This document shows, in pieces, positions 7,188 to 16,842 of a stretch of 64,000 nucleotides of DNA. Source of the stretch: Aliivibrio salmonicida LFI1238 (GTDB lineage Bacteria > Pseudomonadota > Gammaproteobacteria > Enterobacterales > Vibrionaceae); the NCBI RefSeq assembly GCF_000196495.1, contig NC_011312.1:2976001-3040000 (forward strand). The letters run 5' to 3'. The position numbers were made by a program, and so were the translations under genes. Each line of letters opens with the position of its first letter. Within the stretch, counting starts at the first letter, position 1. The notes beneath the pieces are model-generated. The model did not search any database and was not told the origin of the DNA. It saw nothing but the letters and a program-made list of their open reading frames with translations.

Positions 7188-9818
7188 TTAACCTGTATTT
7201 CGCATACCTGCAGCTATGCCTGCAATAGTGACCATCAGCGCTTCTTCAAGCTCAGGAGAGGTCTCTTCTTGCTGACGTGTTCGATACAGTAATTCAGCTT
7301 GCAGCATATTTAGTGGATCAACGTAGATATTACGCAGACGTATCGACTCCGATCCCCACGGGTCACTTTCCATTAAGTGGTCACTGTTTTCTACATTCAA
7401 GACCGCTTTAATGTCTGCTTGTAATTGATTACGTAGACGTACGCCTAGAGGCCATAAGGATTTATCCGTTAAGCGTTGGTCGTAGTACTCTGACATTTGT
7501 GGATTACACTTAGTGTAGACCATCTCAAGCATACCAAGACGGGTAGAGAAGAATGGCCATTCACGACACATTTCTTCTAATAGCTCTTGGTGACCTTTAT
7601 CAATCGAGTATTGAATCGCTTCACCCGCGCCTAACCATGCAGGAAGTACCAGACGGTTTTGGCTCCATGAGAAGATCCAAGGAATAGCTCGTAGACTTTC
7701 AACACCGCCATTTGGATTACGCTTTGCAGGGCGAGATCCTAACGGTAATTTGCCTAACTCTAACTCAGGGGTTGCTGCTCGGAAGTAAGGCACGAAGTCT
7801 TTTTCGCCACGAACAATATTACGGTACGCTTCGCACGATACTTCAGAAAGTACTTCCATTAAATCGCGCCATTCTTGCTTAGGCTCTGGTGGTGGAAGAA
7901 GATTCGCTTCAAGAATCGCACTTGCGTATAAATTAAAGCTGTTTACTGCCACTTCAGGTAGACCAAGCTTAAACCGGATCATCTCACCTTGCTCAGTAAC
8001 ACGTAGGCCACCTTTTAAGCTTTTTGGTGGTTGAGATAGAAGTGCGGCATGGGCTGGTGCACCCCCACGACCAATTGTACCGCCACGGCCGTGGAATAAG
8101 GTTAGTTCAATGCTTTCTTTCTCACAGACATCAACTAAGGCTTCCATCGCACTGTATTGCGCCCAGCCAGCAGACATCACACCGGCATCTTTTGCTGAAT
8201 CTGAATAGCCGATCATGACCATCTGATGATTTTGAATAAATCCGCGGTACCAATCAATAGAGAACAATTGTTCCATGACTTCTTTAGAGCGGTTTAAATC
8301 GTCTAATGTTTCAAACAATGGGCACACATCCATACGGAATGGGCAACCTGCTTCTTGAAGCAGAAGATGAACAGCCAATACGTCTGATGCGGTGCGAGCC
8401 ATTGAAATTACATAAGAACCGAGAGCTTCTTTTGATTGCTCAGCGACAATTTTACATGTATCAATAACTTCTTGAACTTCTGCTGTTGGAGTCCAATCGC
8501 GAGGAAGAAGAGGGCGTTTAGAGCTTAATTCATTCACTAAGAAAGAAATCTTATCTTGTTCGCTCCATTGATCGTAATCACCAATGCCTAAGTAACGCGT
8601 TAGTTCAGAGAGTACATTTGAATGGCGAGTACTTTCTTGACGTATGTCTAGGCGAACAAGATGGGCTCCAAAGGCTTTGACACGGCGTAGCGTATCTAAT
8701 AAAGAACCTTCAGCAATGATACCCATACCGCAAGCGTGTAGTGACTGGTAACAAGCGTGCAAAGGTAACCATAATTGTTCAGCATTACGAAGGATCGGTT
8801 TGTTATTGGTTAACTCACCTTTCATTTGTGCATCAAGATTTTCAAGCGTATCGTTTAATAGAGTACGAAGTTGTTTTAAGATAGCTCGATAAGGTTCGTG
8901 TTGATCACCAGCAAGCTTACGAACTTCATCGGTACACTTCACCATCGACAATTCACTGATTAACTCATTTACGTCTTTTAAGTAAAGATCGGCCGCTTTC
9001 CAGCGAGAAAGCAGCATAACTTCACGTGTTATCGTGTGAGTTACAAATGGATTACCATCGCGATCTCCCCCCATCCAAGAAGACATATGGACAGGACGAG
9101 CATCAATCGGTAAGCCTTCACCTAAATGATTTTCAAGACGTTGATCAAATTCACGTAAGAAATCAGGAATACCTTGCCATAATGAATTTTCAACAACGGC
9201 AAACCCCCATTTTGCTTCATCTAATGGCGTTGGACGTTCTTGACGAATAACATCAGAATGCCAAGCTTGAGCAATCAGTTGCTCAAGGCGACGTTCTGTT
9301 TTTTCTCGTTCAGAAAATGAGATATCACTCAGTTCAAGTTTTGATAAACATTCATTGATCTTTACCAATTTATTGATCATGGTACGGCGCGCAATTTCTG
9401 TTGGATGCGCAGTTAGCACTAGCTCAATGTTGAGTTCACGCACCGCTTGTACCGTATCTAATTTGCTGATGTTGTTTTGGCTTAATTTAGAAAACAGTGA
9501 GCTGATCGCATCAGGTTCGCATACGTGTTCTTCGCAGTGACGAGAAATCGTATGATACTGTTCTGCCATATTGGTTAAATTTAGGAACTGACTGAATGCA
9601 CGAGCAACTGGGGTCAGTTGATCATTAGGGAGACTTTTAATCTCTTCAATTAATGCATTACGGTCATTGTCGCTTCCTGCGCGCGCTGTTTTAGACAGCT
9701 TACGAATGGTTTCAACTTTTGCTAATAGCTCTTCACCATGAGCGTCTCTAATTGTGTTTCCAAGTAGATGACCCAACATGCTTACATTGCTTTTTAAAGC
9801 CGCGTACTTTTCATTCAT
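7188..9818 (-). CDS. ppc: Phosphoenolpyruvate carboxylase
   Basis: This 876-residue enzyme carboxylates PEP to oxaloacetate, an anaplerotic feed into the TCA cycle. Landmarks are the catalytic LTAHPTE motif with His138, GYSDSAKDAG and FHGRGGTIGRGGAP in the second half, and the invariant C-terminal GMRNTG. Length is normal for the bacterial enzyme (~880). It lies downstream of argE on the same strand but 177 bp apart, so it probably has its own promoter. Confidence 0.98.
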   Translation of the reverse strand: MNEKYAALKSNVSMLGHLLGNTIRDAHGEELLAKVETIRKLSKTARAGSDNDRNALIEEIKSLPNDQLTPVARAFSQFLNLTNMAEQYHTISRHCEEHVCEPDAISSLFSKLSQNNISKLDTVQAVRELNIELVLTAHPTEIARRTMINKLVKINECLSKLELSDISFSEREKTERRLEQLIAQAWHSDVIRQERPTPLDEAKWGFAVVENSLWQGIPDFLREFDQRLENHLGEGLPIDARPVHMSSWMGGDRDGNPFVTHTITREVMLLSRWKAADLYLKDVNELISELSMVKCTDEVRKLAGDQHEPYRAILKQLRTLLNDTLENLDAQMKGELTNNKPILRNAEQLWLPLHACYQSLHACGMGIIAEGSLLDTLRRVKAFGAHLVRLDIRQESTRHSNVLSELTRYLGIGDYDQWSEQDKISFLVNELSSKRPLLPRDWTPTAEVQEVIDTCKIVAEQSKEALGSYVISMARTASDVLAVHLLLQEAGCPFRMDVCPLFETLDDLNRSKEVMEQLFSIDWYRGFIQNHQMVMIGYSDSAKDAGVMSAGWAQYSAMEALVDVCEKESIELTLFHGRGGTIGRGGAPAHAALLSQPPKSLKGGLRVTEQGEMIRFKLGLPEVAVNSFNLYASAILEANLLPPPEPKQEWRDLMEVLSEVSCEAYRNIVRGEKDFVPYFRAATPELELGKLPLGSRPAKRNPNGGVESLRAIPWIFSWSQNRLVLPAWLGAGEAIQYSIDKGHQELLEEMCREWPFFSTRLGMLEMVYTKCNPQMSEYYDQRLTDKSLWPLGVRLRNQLQADIKAVLNVENSDHLMESDPWGSESIRLRNIYVDPLNMLQAELLYRTRQQEETSPELEEALMVTIAGIAAGMRNTG

Positions 9819-9995
9819 ACATACTTCCTATACTGTAATTTTATTACATCCTAAATTTTTTCTGCATTCAATCTATCCGAATTTACGGCTCTTCGTCAAA
9901 CTTTGAAGAATAAACGATGATTTTTTAAACGATACATTGCCGTAGATCATCGAATATTGATTTGCTTTTAATGAGTGTTGTAAATTTATTTCAGA

Positions 9996-11132
9996 TTAAA
10001 AGCAATGTTTATACATTAATTTGCTCAATATATTGATTGTCGGGTCAATGAATGAAAATGCTAAAAATTCATCAGGTTGGTGCGCTTGTTCAATGGAACC
10101 CGGACCTAACACTAATGTTGGACAAAGATCTTGTAAGAAAGGAGCTTCAGTACAGTAATTAACGGTTTCTACTTCTTGGCCACAAATCTCAGCAACACTT
10201 GTTACGATAGGGCTATCAGCGCTGCATTCATAACCTGGGATAGGTTCATGCAACGGGGTTATTTCAATTCTTCCTGGCCATTTTTCTTCGACGTCTTTCA
10301 ATGCATCACGCAGCATATTATCTAATCCATCAAGGCTAATTCCCGGTAATGGGCGTACGTCATAATGAAGTTCACAACAGCCGCAAATACGATTCGGGCT
10401 ATCACCGCCATGGATATGGCCAAGATTAAGGGTTGGATAAGGAATAGAAAAACCAGGGTTGTGGTATTCCTTAACTAATTTATTTTTTAAATTCATTAAA
10501 GCAAACATGATTTCATTCATGATTTCTAACGCATTAACACCATAAGCCGGGTTTGATGAATGACCAGATTTACCGGTAACACGAACGGCGTTGGCGACAT
10601 GGCCTTTATGACCACGAATAGGCATTAAGTTTGTTGGTTCACCAATAATACAGTAATCCGGTTGGATGCTAGTGTTTGAGGCGAAATGGCGGGCGCCAAG
10701 CATGGTTGTTTCTTCATCACAGGTGGCCAAAATATAAAGTGGCTTAGATTGGTCTTTCCAATTGATGTTTTTTATTGCCTCTAAGATAAAGGCAAAGAAG
10801 CCTTTCATATCAGCGGTTCCAAGCCCATAAAATCGATCGTTGGCTTCGGTTAGAGTGTGAGGGTCGTAGTTCCAACGACCTTGATCATAAGGGACGGTAT
10901 CGGTGTGTCCTGCGAGTAATAACCCGCCTTCTCCTGAACCTAATTTAGCCAATAGGTTGAGTTTTCCTTTCTCTATTTCTTCAATTTCAACTTCACAGCC
11001 TAAATCTTCACACCACTGTGCTAATTTATGTATGACTTTTGCATTACCTTCATCCCAGCTTGAGTCTGTAGAGCTGATTGAAGAGGTTGAGATGAGCTGT
11101 TGATAATATTCTTTAAATTCTGGTATTTTCAT
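9996..11132 (-). CDS. argE: Acetylornithine deacetylase
   Basis: This 378-residue M20-family metallohydrolase removes acetate from N2-acetylornithine to give ornithine in arginine synthesis. Metal-binding and catalytic signatures are AGHTDTVPYD, GLGTADMKGF, ATCDEETTMLGA and IGEPTNLMPIRGHKG. It is divergent from argC with a shared operator region, the arrangement found in E. coli and vibrios. The presence of ArgE implies the linear acetyl-cycle route rather than ArgJ recycling. Confidence 0.97.
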   Translation of the reverse strand: MKIPEFKEYYQQLISTSSISSTDSSWDEGNAKVIHKLAQWCEDLGCEVEIEEIEKGKLNLLAKLGSGEGGLLLAGHTDTVPYDQGRWNYDPHTLTEANDRFYGLGTADMKGFFAFILEAIKNINWKDQSKPLYILATCDEETTMLGARHFASNTSIQPDYCIIGEPTNLMPIRGHKGHVANAVRVTGKSGHSSNPAYGVNALEIMNEIMFALMNLKNKLVKEYHNPGFSIPYPTLNLGHIHGGDSPNRICGCCELHYDVRPLPGISLDGLDNMLRDALKDVEEKWPGRIEITPLHEPIPGYECSADSPIVTSVAEICGQEVETVNYCTEAPFLQDLCPTLVLGPGSIEQAHQPDEFLAFSFIDPTINILSKLMYKHCF

Positions 11133-11197
11133 TTATTCATACATCCACTGTTGACACAAAAGAGAGAACCCTGTAAAACACATATTAAATCACAATA

Positions 11198-11236
11198 AGT
11201 GAATAGAAATACAGTTTAGTTTAATTTTAATGAATA
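11198..11236. promoter_or_regulatory. Tandem ARG boxes (ArgR operator) between argE and argC
   Basis: Two 18-bp sites fit the ARG-box consensus (TGAAT-4 W-ATTCA core). Box 1 at 11198-11215 reads TGAAT-AGAA-ATACA; box 2 at 11219-11236 reads TTAAT-TTTA-ATGAA. They are exactly 3 bp apart, the spacing of paired ARG boxes in E. coli arginine promoters. Box 2 is the weaker. They would let ArgR-arginine repress both divergent transcripts. Confidence 0.62.
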
Positions 11237-11338
11237 AACTAAAATTTAAAAAGGAAAGCAGTATCTAATATGTGTAACGCTCAAGTTACCTTGAATGGCT
11301 TTTTCCTTCAATAGTTGAAGAGCTAAATGGACGTATTT

Positions 11339-12343
11339 ATGTTGAAAACAACCATCATCGGAGCAAGCGGATACACAGGTGCTGAACTGGCATTGATGGT
11401 ATTTAAGCACCCGCATCTTTCTTTATCTGGCTTATATGTGTCTGAAAACAGTTTGGATAAAGGAAAAGCGATCAGTAAATTACATGGTTCATTAAGAGGG
11501 GTGGTGGATGACACATTGCAACCTCTAGTAAATGTAAATCAAGTGGCTAAAGAGAGTGATATTGTTTTATTAGCGACGGCTCATGAAGTGAGTCACGATT
11601 TGGCGGCCACTTTTTTAGAGAATGGCTGTGTTGTTTTTGACTTGTCAGGTGCGTTTCGTGTTCAAAAAGAAGGTTTCTATTCTGAGTTCTATGGTTTTGA
11701 ACATAAATATGAAGATTGGTTAGATAAAGCGGTTTATGGATTGGCTGAGTGGAATGCGGATGCGATTGCTAAAGCCCAATTAATTGCCGTTCCTGGATGT
11801 TATCCAACGGCGTCACAATTAGCATTAAAACCATTAGTTGACGCTGGATTATTAGATCAAAATCAGTGGCCTGTTATTAATGCAACGAGCGGAGTGACAG
11901 GGGCTGGACGTAAAGCTAATTTAGCCAGTAGTTTTTGTGAAGTGAGTCTTCAACCTTATGGGGTGTTCAATCACCGTCATCAACCTGAAATTGCCGCACA
12001 TTTAGGGTGTGATGTTATTTTTACGCCTCACCTTGGTAACTTTAAACGTGGGATCTTAGCAACCATCACGACTAAATTACAAAAAGGGGTGACAGAAGAG
12101 CAAATTCAAAAAGCATTTGATGCCGCTTATACCGATACACCCGTGGTTCGTCTACTCGGTAATGAAATGCCAAAATTGCAGTCAGTAGAGAAGACGCCTT
12201 TCTGTGATATTGGTTGGAAAGTGCAAGCCGAACACCTAATTGTTGTTTCTGCGATCGATAATTTATTAAAAGGTGCATCAAGCCAAGCGATGCAGTGCAT
12301 TAATATTCGTTTCTGCTTTCCAATGTTAACCGCTTTAATATAA
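11339..12343 (+). CDS. argC: N-acetyl-gamma-glutamyl-phosphate reductase
   Basis: This NADPH-dependent reductase makes N-acetylglutamate semialdehyde in arginine synthesis. The N-terminal Rossmann motif is IIGASGYTGAELA; the catalytic cysteine is Cys154 in VPGCYPTAS. I chose the start at 11339 (MLKTTIIGAS, 334 residues, matching the family); an in-frame ATG at 11327 would add four residues and has a slightly better purine-rich upstream. It is first gene of the argCBG operon, and 15 bp separate its stop from the argB start. Confidence 0.95.
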   Translation: MLKTTIIGASGYTGAELALMVFKHPHLSLSGLYVSENSLDKGKAISKLHGSLRGVVDDTLQPLVNVNQVAKESDIVLLATAHEVSHDLAATFLENGCVVFDLSGAFRVQKEGFYSEFYGFEHKYEDWLDKAVYGLAEWNADAIAKAQLIAVPGCYPTASQLALKPLVDAGLLDQNQWPVINATSGVTGAGRKANLASSFCEVSLQPYGVFNHRHQPEIAAHLGCDVIFTPHLGNFKRGILATITTKLQKGVTEEQIQKAFDAAYTDTPVVRLLGNEMPKLQSVEKTPFCDIGWKVQAEHLIVVSAIDNLLKGASSQAMQCINIRFCFPMLTALI

Positions 12344-12358
12344 GGTATGGAATATAGT

Positions 12359-13138
12359 ATGAATCAATGTCCATTAGTGATTAAGTTAGGTGGTGCGGTA
12401 TTGGCATCAACCGAAACGTTAACACTATTATTTAAAACGGTTTCAAATTATCAACAACAAGCCCAACGATCATTAGTTATTGTTCATGGCGGTGGGTATT
12501 TAGTTGATGAGTTAATGGAAAAGCTTCAGTTAGAAACGATTAAAAAAGAAGGATTACGTGTAACACCAAAAGAGCAAATTGGTTATATCACCGGCGCACT
12601 GGCAGGGACGGCAAATAAAATGCTGCAAGGCCAAGCGATGAAAAATGGTGTGAATGCGATTGGATTAAGTTTGGCTGATGGCGGTTTATGTCGCATTACT
12701 CAATTAAGCCCTGAGCTCGGAAATGTGGGTTTAGCGACAGCGGGTGATGCAAAGGTATTAAATGCCATTCTAGCGACACAAGTTACCCCCATTATCAGTT
12801 CTATTGGCATTACTGCTGATGGTGAGCTGATGAATGTGAATGCTGACCAAGCTGCTGTGGCGGTTGCTACCGTATTAAATGCAGATCTCGTTTTACTTTC
12901 GGATGTTGCTGGCGTACTCGATGCAAATAAATCATTGATACCAAGTTTGGATTCAGAGCAGGCCGAGTTGTTAATTCAACAAGGTGTTATCACTGATGGC
13001 ATGATAGTGAAAGTGCGCGCGGCTCTAGAAGCGGCACAAACATTAGGCAAAGCGATAGAGGTCGCGTCATGGCGCTCACCTGAAAAATTAGCCGAGTTGT
13101 TTATTGGAAATAGCATCGGCACACAGTTTCAGCCTTAA
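12359..13138 (+). CDS. argB: Acetylglutamate kinase
   Basis: This amino-acid-kinase family enzyme phosphorylates N-acetylglutamate. It shows LVIKLGGAVL at the N-terminus, the VHGGGYLVDELM glycine-rich loop, and the NVNADQAAVAVA nucleotide/substrate segment. From ATG 12359 (MNQCPLVIK) it has 259 residues, as in related proteins; the ATG at 12347 would place the ribosome site too close. It lacks the N-terminal helix of arginine-inhibited hexameric kinases. Confidence 0.95.
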   Translation: MNQCPLVIKLGGAVLASTETLTLLFKTVSNYQQQAQRSLVIVHGGGYLVDELMEKLQLETIKKEGLRVTPKEQIGYITGALAGTANKMLQGQAMKNGVNAIGLSLADGGLCRITQLSPELGNVGLATAGDAKVLNAILATQVTPIISSIGITADGELMNVNADQAAVAVATVLNADLVLLSDVAGVLDANKSLIPSLDSEQAELLIQQGVITDGMIVKVRAALEAAQTLGKAIEVASWRSPEKLAELFIGNSIGTQFQP

Positions 13139-13205
13139 TTGGCATTGAATAGAATTAACTTTATAGAATACAGTCGCCGCGAGTATGCGGATCAAGGAGA
13201 ATAGA

Positions 13206-14417
13206 ATGAATAAGAAAGTAAACGTAAACAAGGTCGTTGTTGCATACTCTGGTGGTCTAGATACATCTGTGATTATCCCGTGGTTAAAAGAAAACTACGA
13301 TTGTGAAGTGATTGCATTTGTTGCTGATGTGGGTCAAGGGGCTGAAGAGTTAGAAGGTATTGAAGCTAAAGCGATTGCTTCCGGTGCATCTGAGTGCTAT
13401 GTGGCTGACTTAAAAGAAGAAATGGTCTCTGAGTACATTTTTCCTACGTTAAAAACAGGCGCTCTTTATGAGGGTAAATACCTACTTGGTACGTCAATGG
13501 CTCGTCCTATTATCGCAAAAGCACAAGTTGAAGTGGCGCGTAATGTTGGCGCAGATGCACTTTGCCATGGCTGCACAGGTAAAGGTAATGACCAAATCCG
13601 TTTTGAAGGTGCATTCGCAGCATTAGCACCAGATCTACACGTAATTGCACCATGGCGTGAGTGGGATTTAGTGAGCCGTGAAGAGTGTCTTGATTACCTT
13701 GCTGAACGTAATATCCCTTGTACTGCTTCACTTACAAAGATCTACTCTCGTGATGCAAACGCATGGCATATCTCAACTGAAGGTGGTGTTCTTGAAGATA
13801 CATGGAACGAGCCAAACGAAGATTGCTGGGCATGGACTGTCGATCCAGAGCAAGCGCCAAATGAATCAGAAACAGTATCAATAAAAGTTGAAAAAGGCGC
13901 GGTTGTTGCCGTTGATGGTAAAGCGATGACCCCTTATGAAGTGGTTGTTTATCTAAACGAGAAAGGAATAAAACACGGTGTTGGTCGTATCGATATCGTT
14001 GAAAACCGCCTTGTTGGAATGAAATCTCGTGGTTGTTATGAAACTCCAGGTGGCACGATTATCAATGAAGCACTACGTGCGGTTGAGCAATTGGTGTTAG
14101 ATAAAGCGTCATTTGAATTTCGTGAAGAGTTAGGGATCAAAGCCTCTCATCTTGTTTATGATGGTCGTTGGTTTACACCATTGTGTAAATCAATCTTAGC
14201 GGCAACAGAAGAACTGGCTCAAGACGTTAATGGTGATGTTGTTATTAAGCTTTATAAAGGTCAAGCGACCGTAACTCAAAAGCGCTCTGATAATAGCTTG
14301 TATTCAGAAGAGTTTGCTACTTTTGGTGCTGATGAAGTTTACGACCAAAGCCATGCAGAAGGTTTTATCCGTCTTTACTCATTATCAAGCCGTATTCGTG
14401 CTCTAAATAGTAAGTAA
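13206..14417 (+). CDS. argG: Argininosuccinate synthase
   Basis: This enzyme joins citrulline and aspartate in an ATP-dependent step. The PP-loop VVAYSGGLDTSVIIPWL lies near residues 9-25, followed by the HGCTGKGNDQIRFE citrulline/aspartate-binding stretch. I chose ATG 13206 (403 residues), preceded by AAGGAG at good spacing, over the upstream ATG at 13185. It is the last gene of the operon here. argH, which often follows in vibrios, is absent, and a terminator closes the unit 43 bp later. Confidence 0.97.
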   Translation: MNKKVNVNKVVVAYSGGLDTSVIIPWLKENYDCEVIAFVADVGQGAEELEGIEAKAIASGASECYVADLKEEMVSEYIFPTLKTGALYEGKYLLGTSMARPIIAKAQVEVARNVGADALCHGCTGKGNDQIRFEGAFAALAPDLHVIAPWREWDLVSREECLDYLAERNIPCTASLTKIYSRDANAWHISTEGGVLEDTWNEPNEDCWAWTVDPEQAPNESETVSIKVEKGAVVAVDGKAMTPYEVVVYLNEKGIKHGVGRIDIVENRLVGMKSRGCYETPGGTIINEALRAVEQLVLDKASFEFREELGIKASHLVYDGRWFTPLCKSILAATEELAQDVNGDVVIKLYKGQATVTQKRSDNSLYSEEFATFGADEVYDQSHAEGFIRLYSLSSRIRALNSK

Positions 14418-14460
14418 TTACTATTATGTAACAACTGTTTGATAATTTGTTTTACACTAG

Positions 14461-14501
14461 TCGAAGTTCATTTAATGATTAAATGAACTTCGATTTTTTT
14501 T
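14461..14501 (+). terminator. Very long perfect terminator hairpin after argG
   Basis: Two 16-bp perfect arms (starting TCGAAGTTCATTTAAT) around a single central G are followed by eight Ts. It ends 26 bp before IS66 copy 2 and terminates the argCBG transcript. Confidence 0.92.
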
Positions 14502-14543
14502 GTCTACATTATTATAATAAGAACTTTGTAAGCGTGCGGGGAA

Positions 14544-16031
14544 CTACACCTTGTCTTTTACATTCCAAGGTAAAAGTGAATCGATATCTGGCGATCCAAC
14601 ACATAAACGATCTAGACAATACCTAATATAATCGTAAGGGATTAATCCGTTTGCCTTTGCTGTTTCTACAATGCTGTAAAGCATTGCACTTGAATCTGCA
14701 CCAGCCGTTGAACCCGAAAATAACCAGTTTTTCCGGCCGATAACAAACGGTTTAACCGCTCGCTCTGCTCGATTGTTATCAATAGATAACAATCCATCAT
14801 CAATATAACGAACTAATTTATCCCATTGATTTAATGTATAGCTAATCGCCTCACCTAATTTTGTTTTAGGTGATACTCGACTAACTGCGCTATCAAGCCA
14901 ATCACGGAGCTCTTTAAGTAAATCGCGGGCTTCTGTCTGCCTAGCAACATACTTGGCTTCAGGGGAAGCCTCTTTTAATAACGATTCGATCCGGTATAGC
15001 TTTTGGATTTTACTCAATACCCAATCTGCACTCCCTGTTTTCCCTTTTACTTGAACACGTTGAGCCTCAATAAATCGTCGACGTGCGTGTGCCCAACAGC
15101 CAACTAACATCGCTTCAGTTTGTTCATAACCTTGGTAACCATCGGTATGTAAATACCCGTTATAACCTTTTAAAAAGTTAACTGGATGGTAGCCATGCCT
15201 GCTAGATTGATAATCATAAAGTACAATTCCAGGCAAAACACCAGAGCCTGGAGAATCATAGCCAGAGCAGTAGACCCACATATAACATTTTGCTTTTTCA
15301 ACATCCAACACATTTACCGTTGTTTCATCACAATGCAGAGTGGGTTGTTCAAGCAAAATACGATGTAACTCGTTATTAAGAGGGGTAAATAGTACCGAGC
15401 ATTTTATTAACCAATCCGCCATCGTTCGCCGTCCAATAATGATACCCCATTGCTGAAATAACGTTTCTTGACGATAAAGTGGAAGACTGTATTGAAATTT
15501 AGCCGTAATAATTTGAGCAAGTAAACTTGCGGTCGCAATCCCTTTAGGGATTGGTGACGCTGGCATTGGGGCTTGTTTAATGTCTACTGAAGTATTGTTT
15601 TTTTCACAATTTCGGCAAGCATATTTAGGACGAACATGTTGAATAACTTCCACTTTAGCTGGTACAAATTCCAACTTTTCACTGATGTCTTTACCCATCG
15701 CATGCATCTCTAGACCGCAACACTTACAAGTTTTATCTTTTATGTCGTGGATAATAACAGTACGCGGTAAGTCTTCAGGTAAGCGTTGGCGTTTTGGCTT
15801 TTGACGAGTGTAGGTAATCGTTTGTGTGTCATCATTTTCAATGATGATTTCTTCTTCTGTTTCATTGAATAAATCAAATTGAGTCGAGTCAGATTCACTG
15901 CTTTTACCAAAGCGCTGATGTTGAGCCAGCCGAAATTGCTCTAGAAGACGGTTATATTTATTTTCAAGCTGAAGCACAAGTGCTTTCAGCTCGTCAATGG
16001 TATCAGGAAGTGGTTTTATTTTATCAGTCAT
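14544..16031 (-). CDS. tnpC: IS66 transposase TnpC (copy 2)
   Basis: This intact 495-residue DDE transposase has the same domain order as copy 1 (coiled coil, CxxC pairs, D-D-E core). It differs from copy 1 at Thr2 (Ile in copy 1) and a Met in place of Ile in the EAMLVGCWAH stretch. Its stop codon lies within the terminal inverted repeat. Confidence 0.96.
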   Translation of the reverse strand: MTDKIKPLPDTIDELKALVLQLENKYNRLLEQFRLAQHQRFGKSSESDSTQFDLFNETEEEIIIENDDTQTITYTRQKPKRQRLPEDLPRTVIIHDIKDKTCKCCGLEMHAMGKDISEKLEFVPAKVEVIQHVRPKYACRNCEKNNTSVDIKQAPMPASPIPKGIATASLLAQIITAKFQYSLPLYRQETLFQQWGIIIGRRTMADWLIKCSVLFTPLNNELHRILLEQPTLHCDETTVNVLDVEKAKCYMWVYCSGYDSPGSGVLPGIVLYDYQSSRHGYHPVNFLKGYNGYLHTDGYQGYEQTEAMLVGCWAHARRRFIEAQRVQVKGKTGSADWVLSKIQKLYRIESLLKEASPEAKYVARQTEARDLLKELRDWLDSAVSRVSPKTKLGEAISYTLNQWDKLVRYIDDGLLSIDNNRAERAVKPFVIGRKNWLFSGSTAGADSSAMLYSIVETAKANGLIPYDYIRYCLDRLCVGSPDIDSLLPWNVKDKV

Positions 16032-16102
16032 GTAGATGACTATATAACGATAATACAGGTAATCAATCGGTTGCCTCCTATTCTTGACTGAGAATCAACT
16101 AT

Positions 16103-16450
16103 TTAAAGGGTTGTTTGATAATGTACCGGTTGATGTCCTAAGATATCAAAACCTTGTAATAGCAGTGTCAGTTGCTGCTCTGATAATGCTAACGTATCGT
16201 TATTTATATTTCGTGGCCATTTGAAGCGGTCTTCATCTAATCGCTTGTACCATAAAGCGAATCCTGTTTTATCCCAATACAATATTTTGAGTTTATCACG
16301 AGGCTTATTGCAAAATATAAATAGAGCATCACTAAACGGTGATAGTTGCATTTCTTGCTCAACAATCACGACAAGGCCATTAATGGCCTTGCGAAAATCG
16401 ACAAAATCACGATGAAGATAAATGGTGGAAACATCAGTAAATACATTCAT
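16103..16450 (-). CDS. tnpB: IS66 accessory protein TnpB (copy 2)
   Basis: Its 115 residues are identical to the copy 1 protein. It overlaps tnpA by 4 bp. Confidence 0.95.
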   Translation of the reverse strand: MNVFTDVSTIYLHRDFVDFRKAINGLVVIVEQEMQLSPFSDALFIFCNKPRDKLKILYWDKTGFALWYKRLDEDRFKWPRNINNDTLALSEQQLTLLLQGFDILGHQPVHYQTTL

Positions 16451-16761
16451 GATTGATACCCTTTTAATAAGAGTCCTATCCAGTGAGGTTCAGTATTAGC
16501 TGGCAATGTTAATCGCAATTTTCCGATAGAAAGTTGAATATCTGGTAATTGTGGAGTGGCGATGATAGTTGATGTTAACGCTTCTACTTTCAAGAAAGTA
16601 GAAGCGTTAATCTTTTGTTTCCATCGTGCTTTACGTGCACTAAATGTCTTTGGCAGAATATTATGGTTACGACAAAATTCAGCGGCACTAAGCTTGCTAG
16701 ATTGCTGAGATTCAAATAGAGCGTGCCATTGCTCTGGTGTTCTCTTTTTATCTTTTTGCAT
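16447..16761 (-). CDS. tnpA: IS66 accessory protein TnpA (copy 2)
   Basis: Its 104 residues are identical to the copy 1 protein, including the palindrome-encoded segment (hairpin at 16575-16610). Helix-turn-helix near residues 22-41. Confidence 0.92.
   Translation of the reverse strand: MQKDKKRTPEQWHALFESQQSSKLSAAEFCRNHNILPKTFSARKARWKQKINASTFLKVEALTSTIIATPQLPDIQLSIGKLRLTLPANTEPHWIGLLLKGYQS
16575..16610. repeat. 36-bp perfect palindrome inside tnpA (copy 2)
   Basis: Identical to the hairpin in copy 1: 17-bp arms with a 2-nt loop. Confidence 0.95.
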
Positions 16762-16842
16762 AATTACGTTCTCGTTAAATGAAAGATCGTAAGATACGCA
16801 TAATGAATTTTATTTGTTAGGTGTAGTTCCCCGCACGCTTAC

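Larger units (their letters stand above)
14528..16842 (-). mobile_element. IS66-family insertion sequence, copy 2 (complete, inverted)
   Basis: This is the same 2315-bp element as copy 1 with the same perfect 23-bp ends, in the opposite orientation. Flanks on the plus strand are AGAACTTT (left) and GTTAAAAG (right), which do not match each other. The right flank is the reverse complement of the right flank of copy 1. All three transposition genes are intact. Confidence 0.97.
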
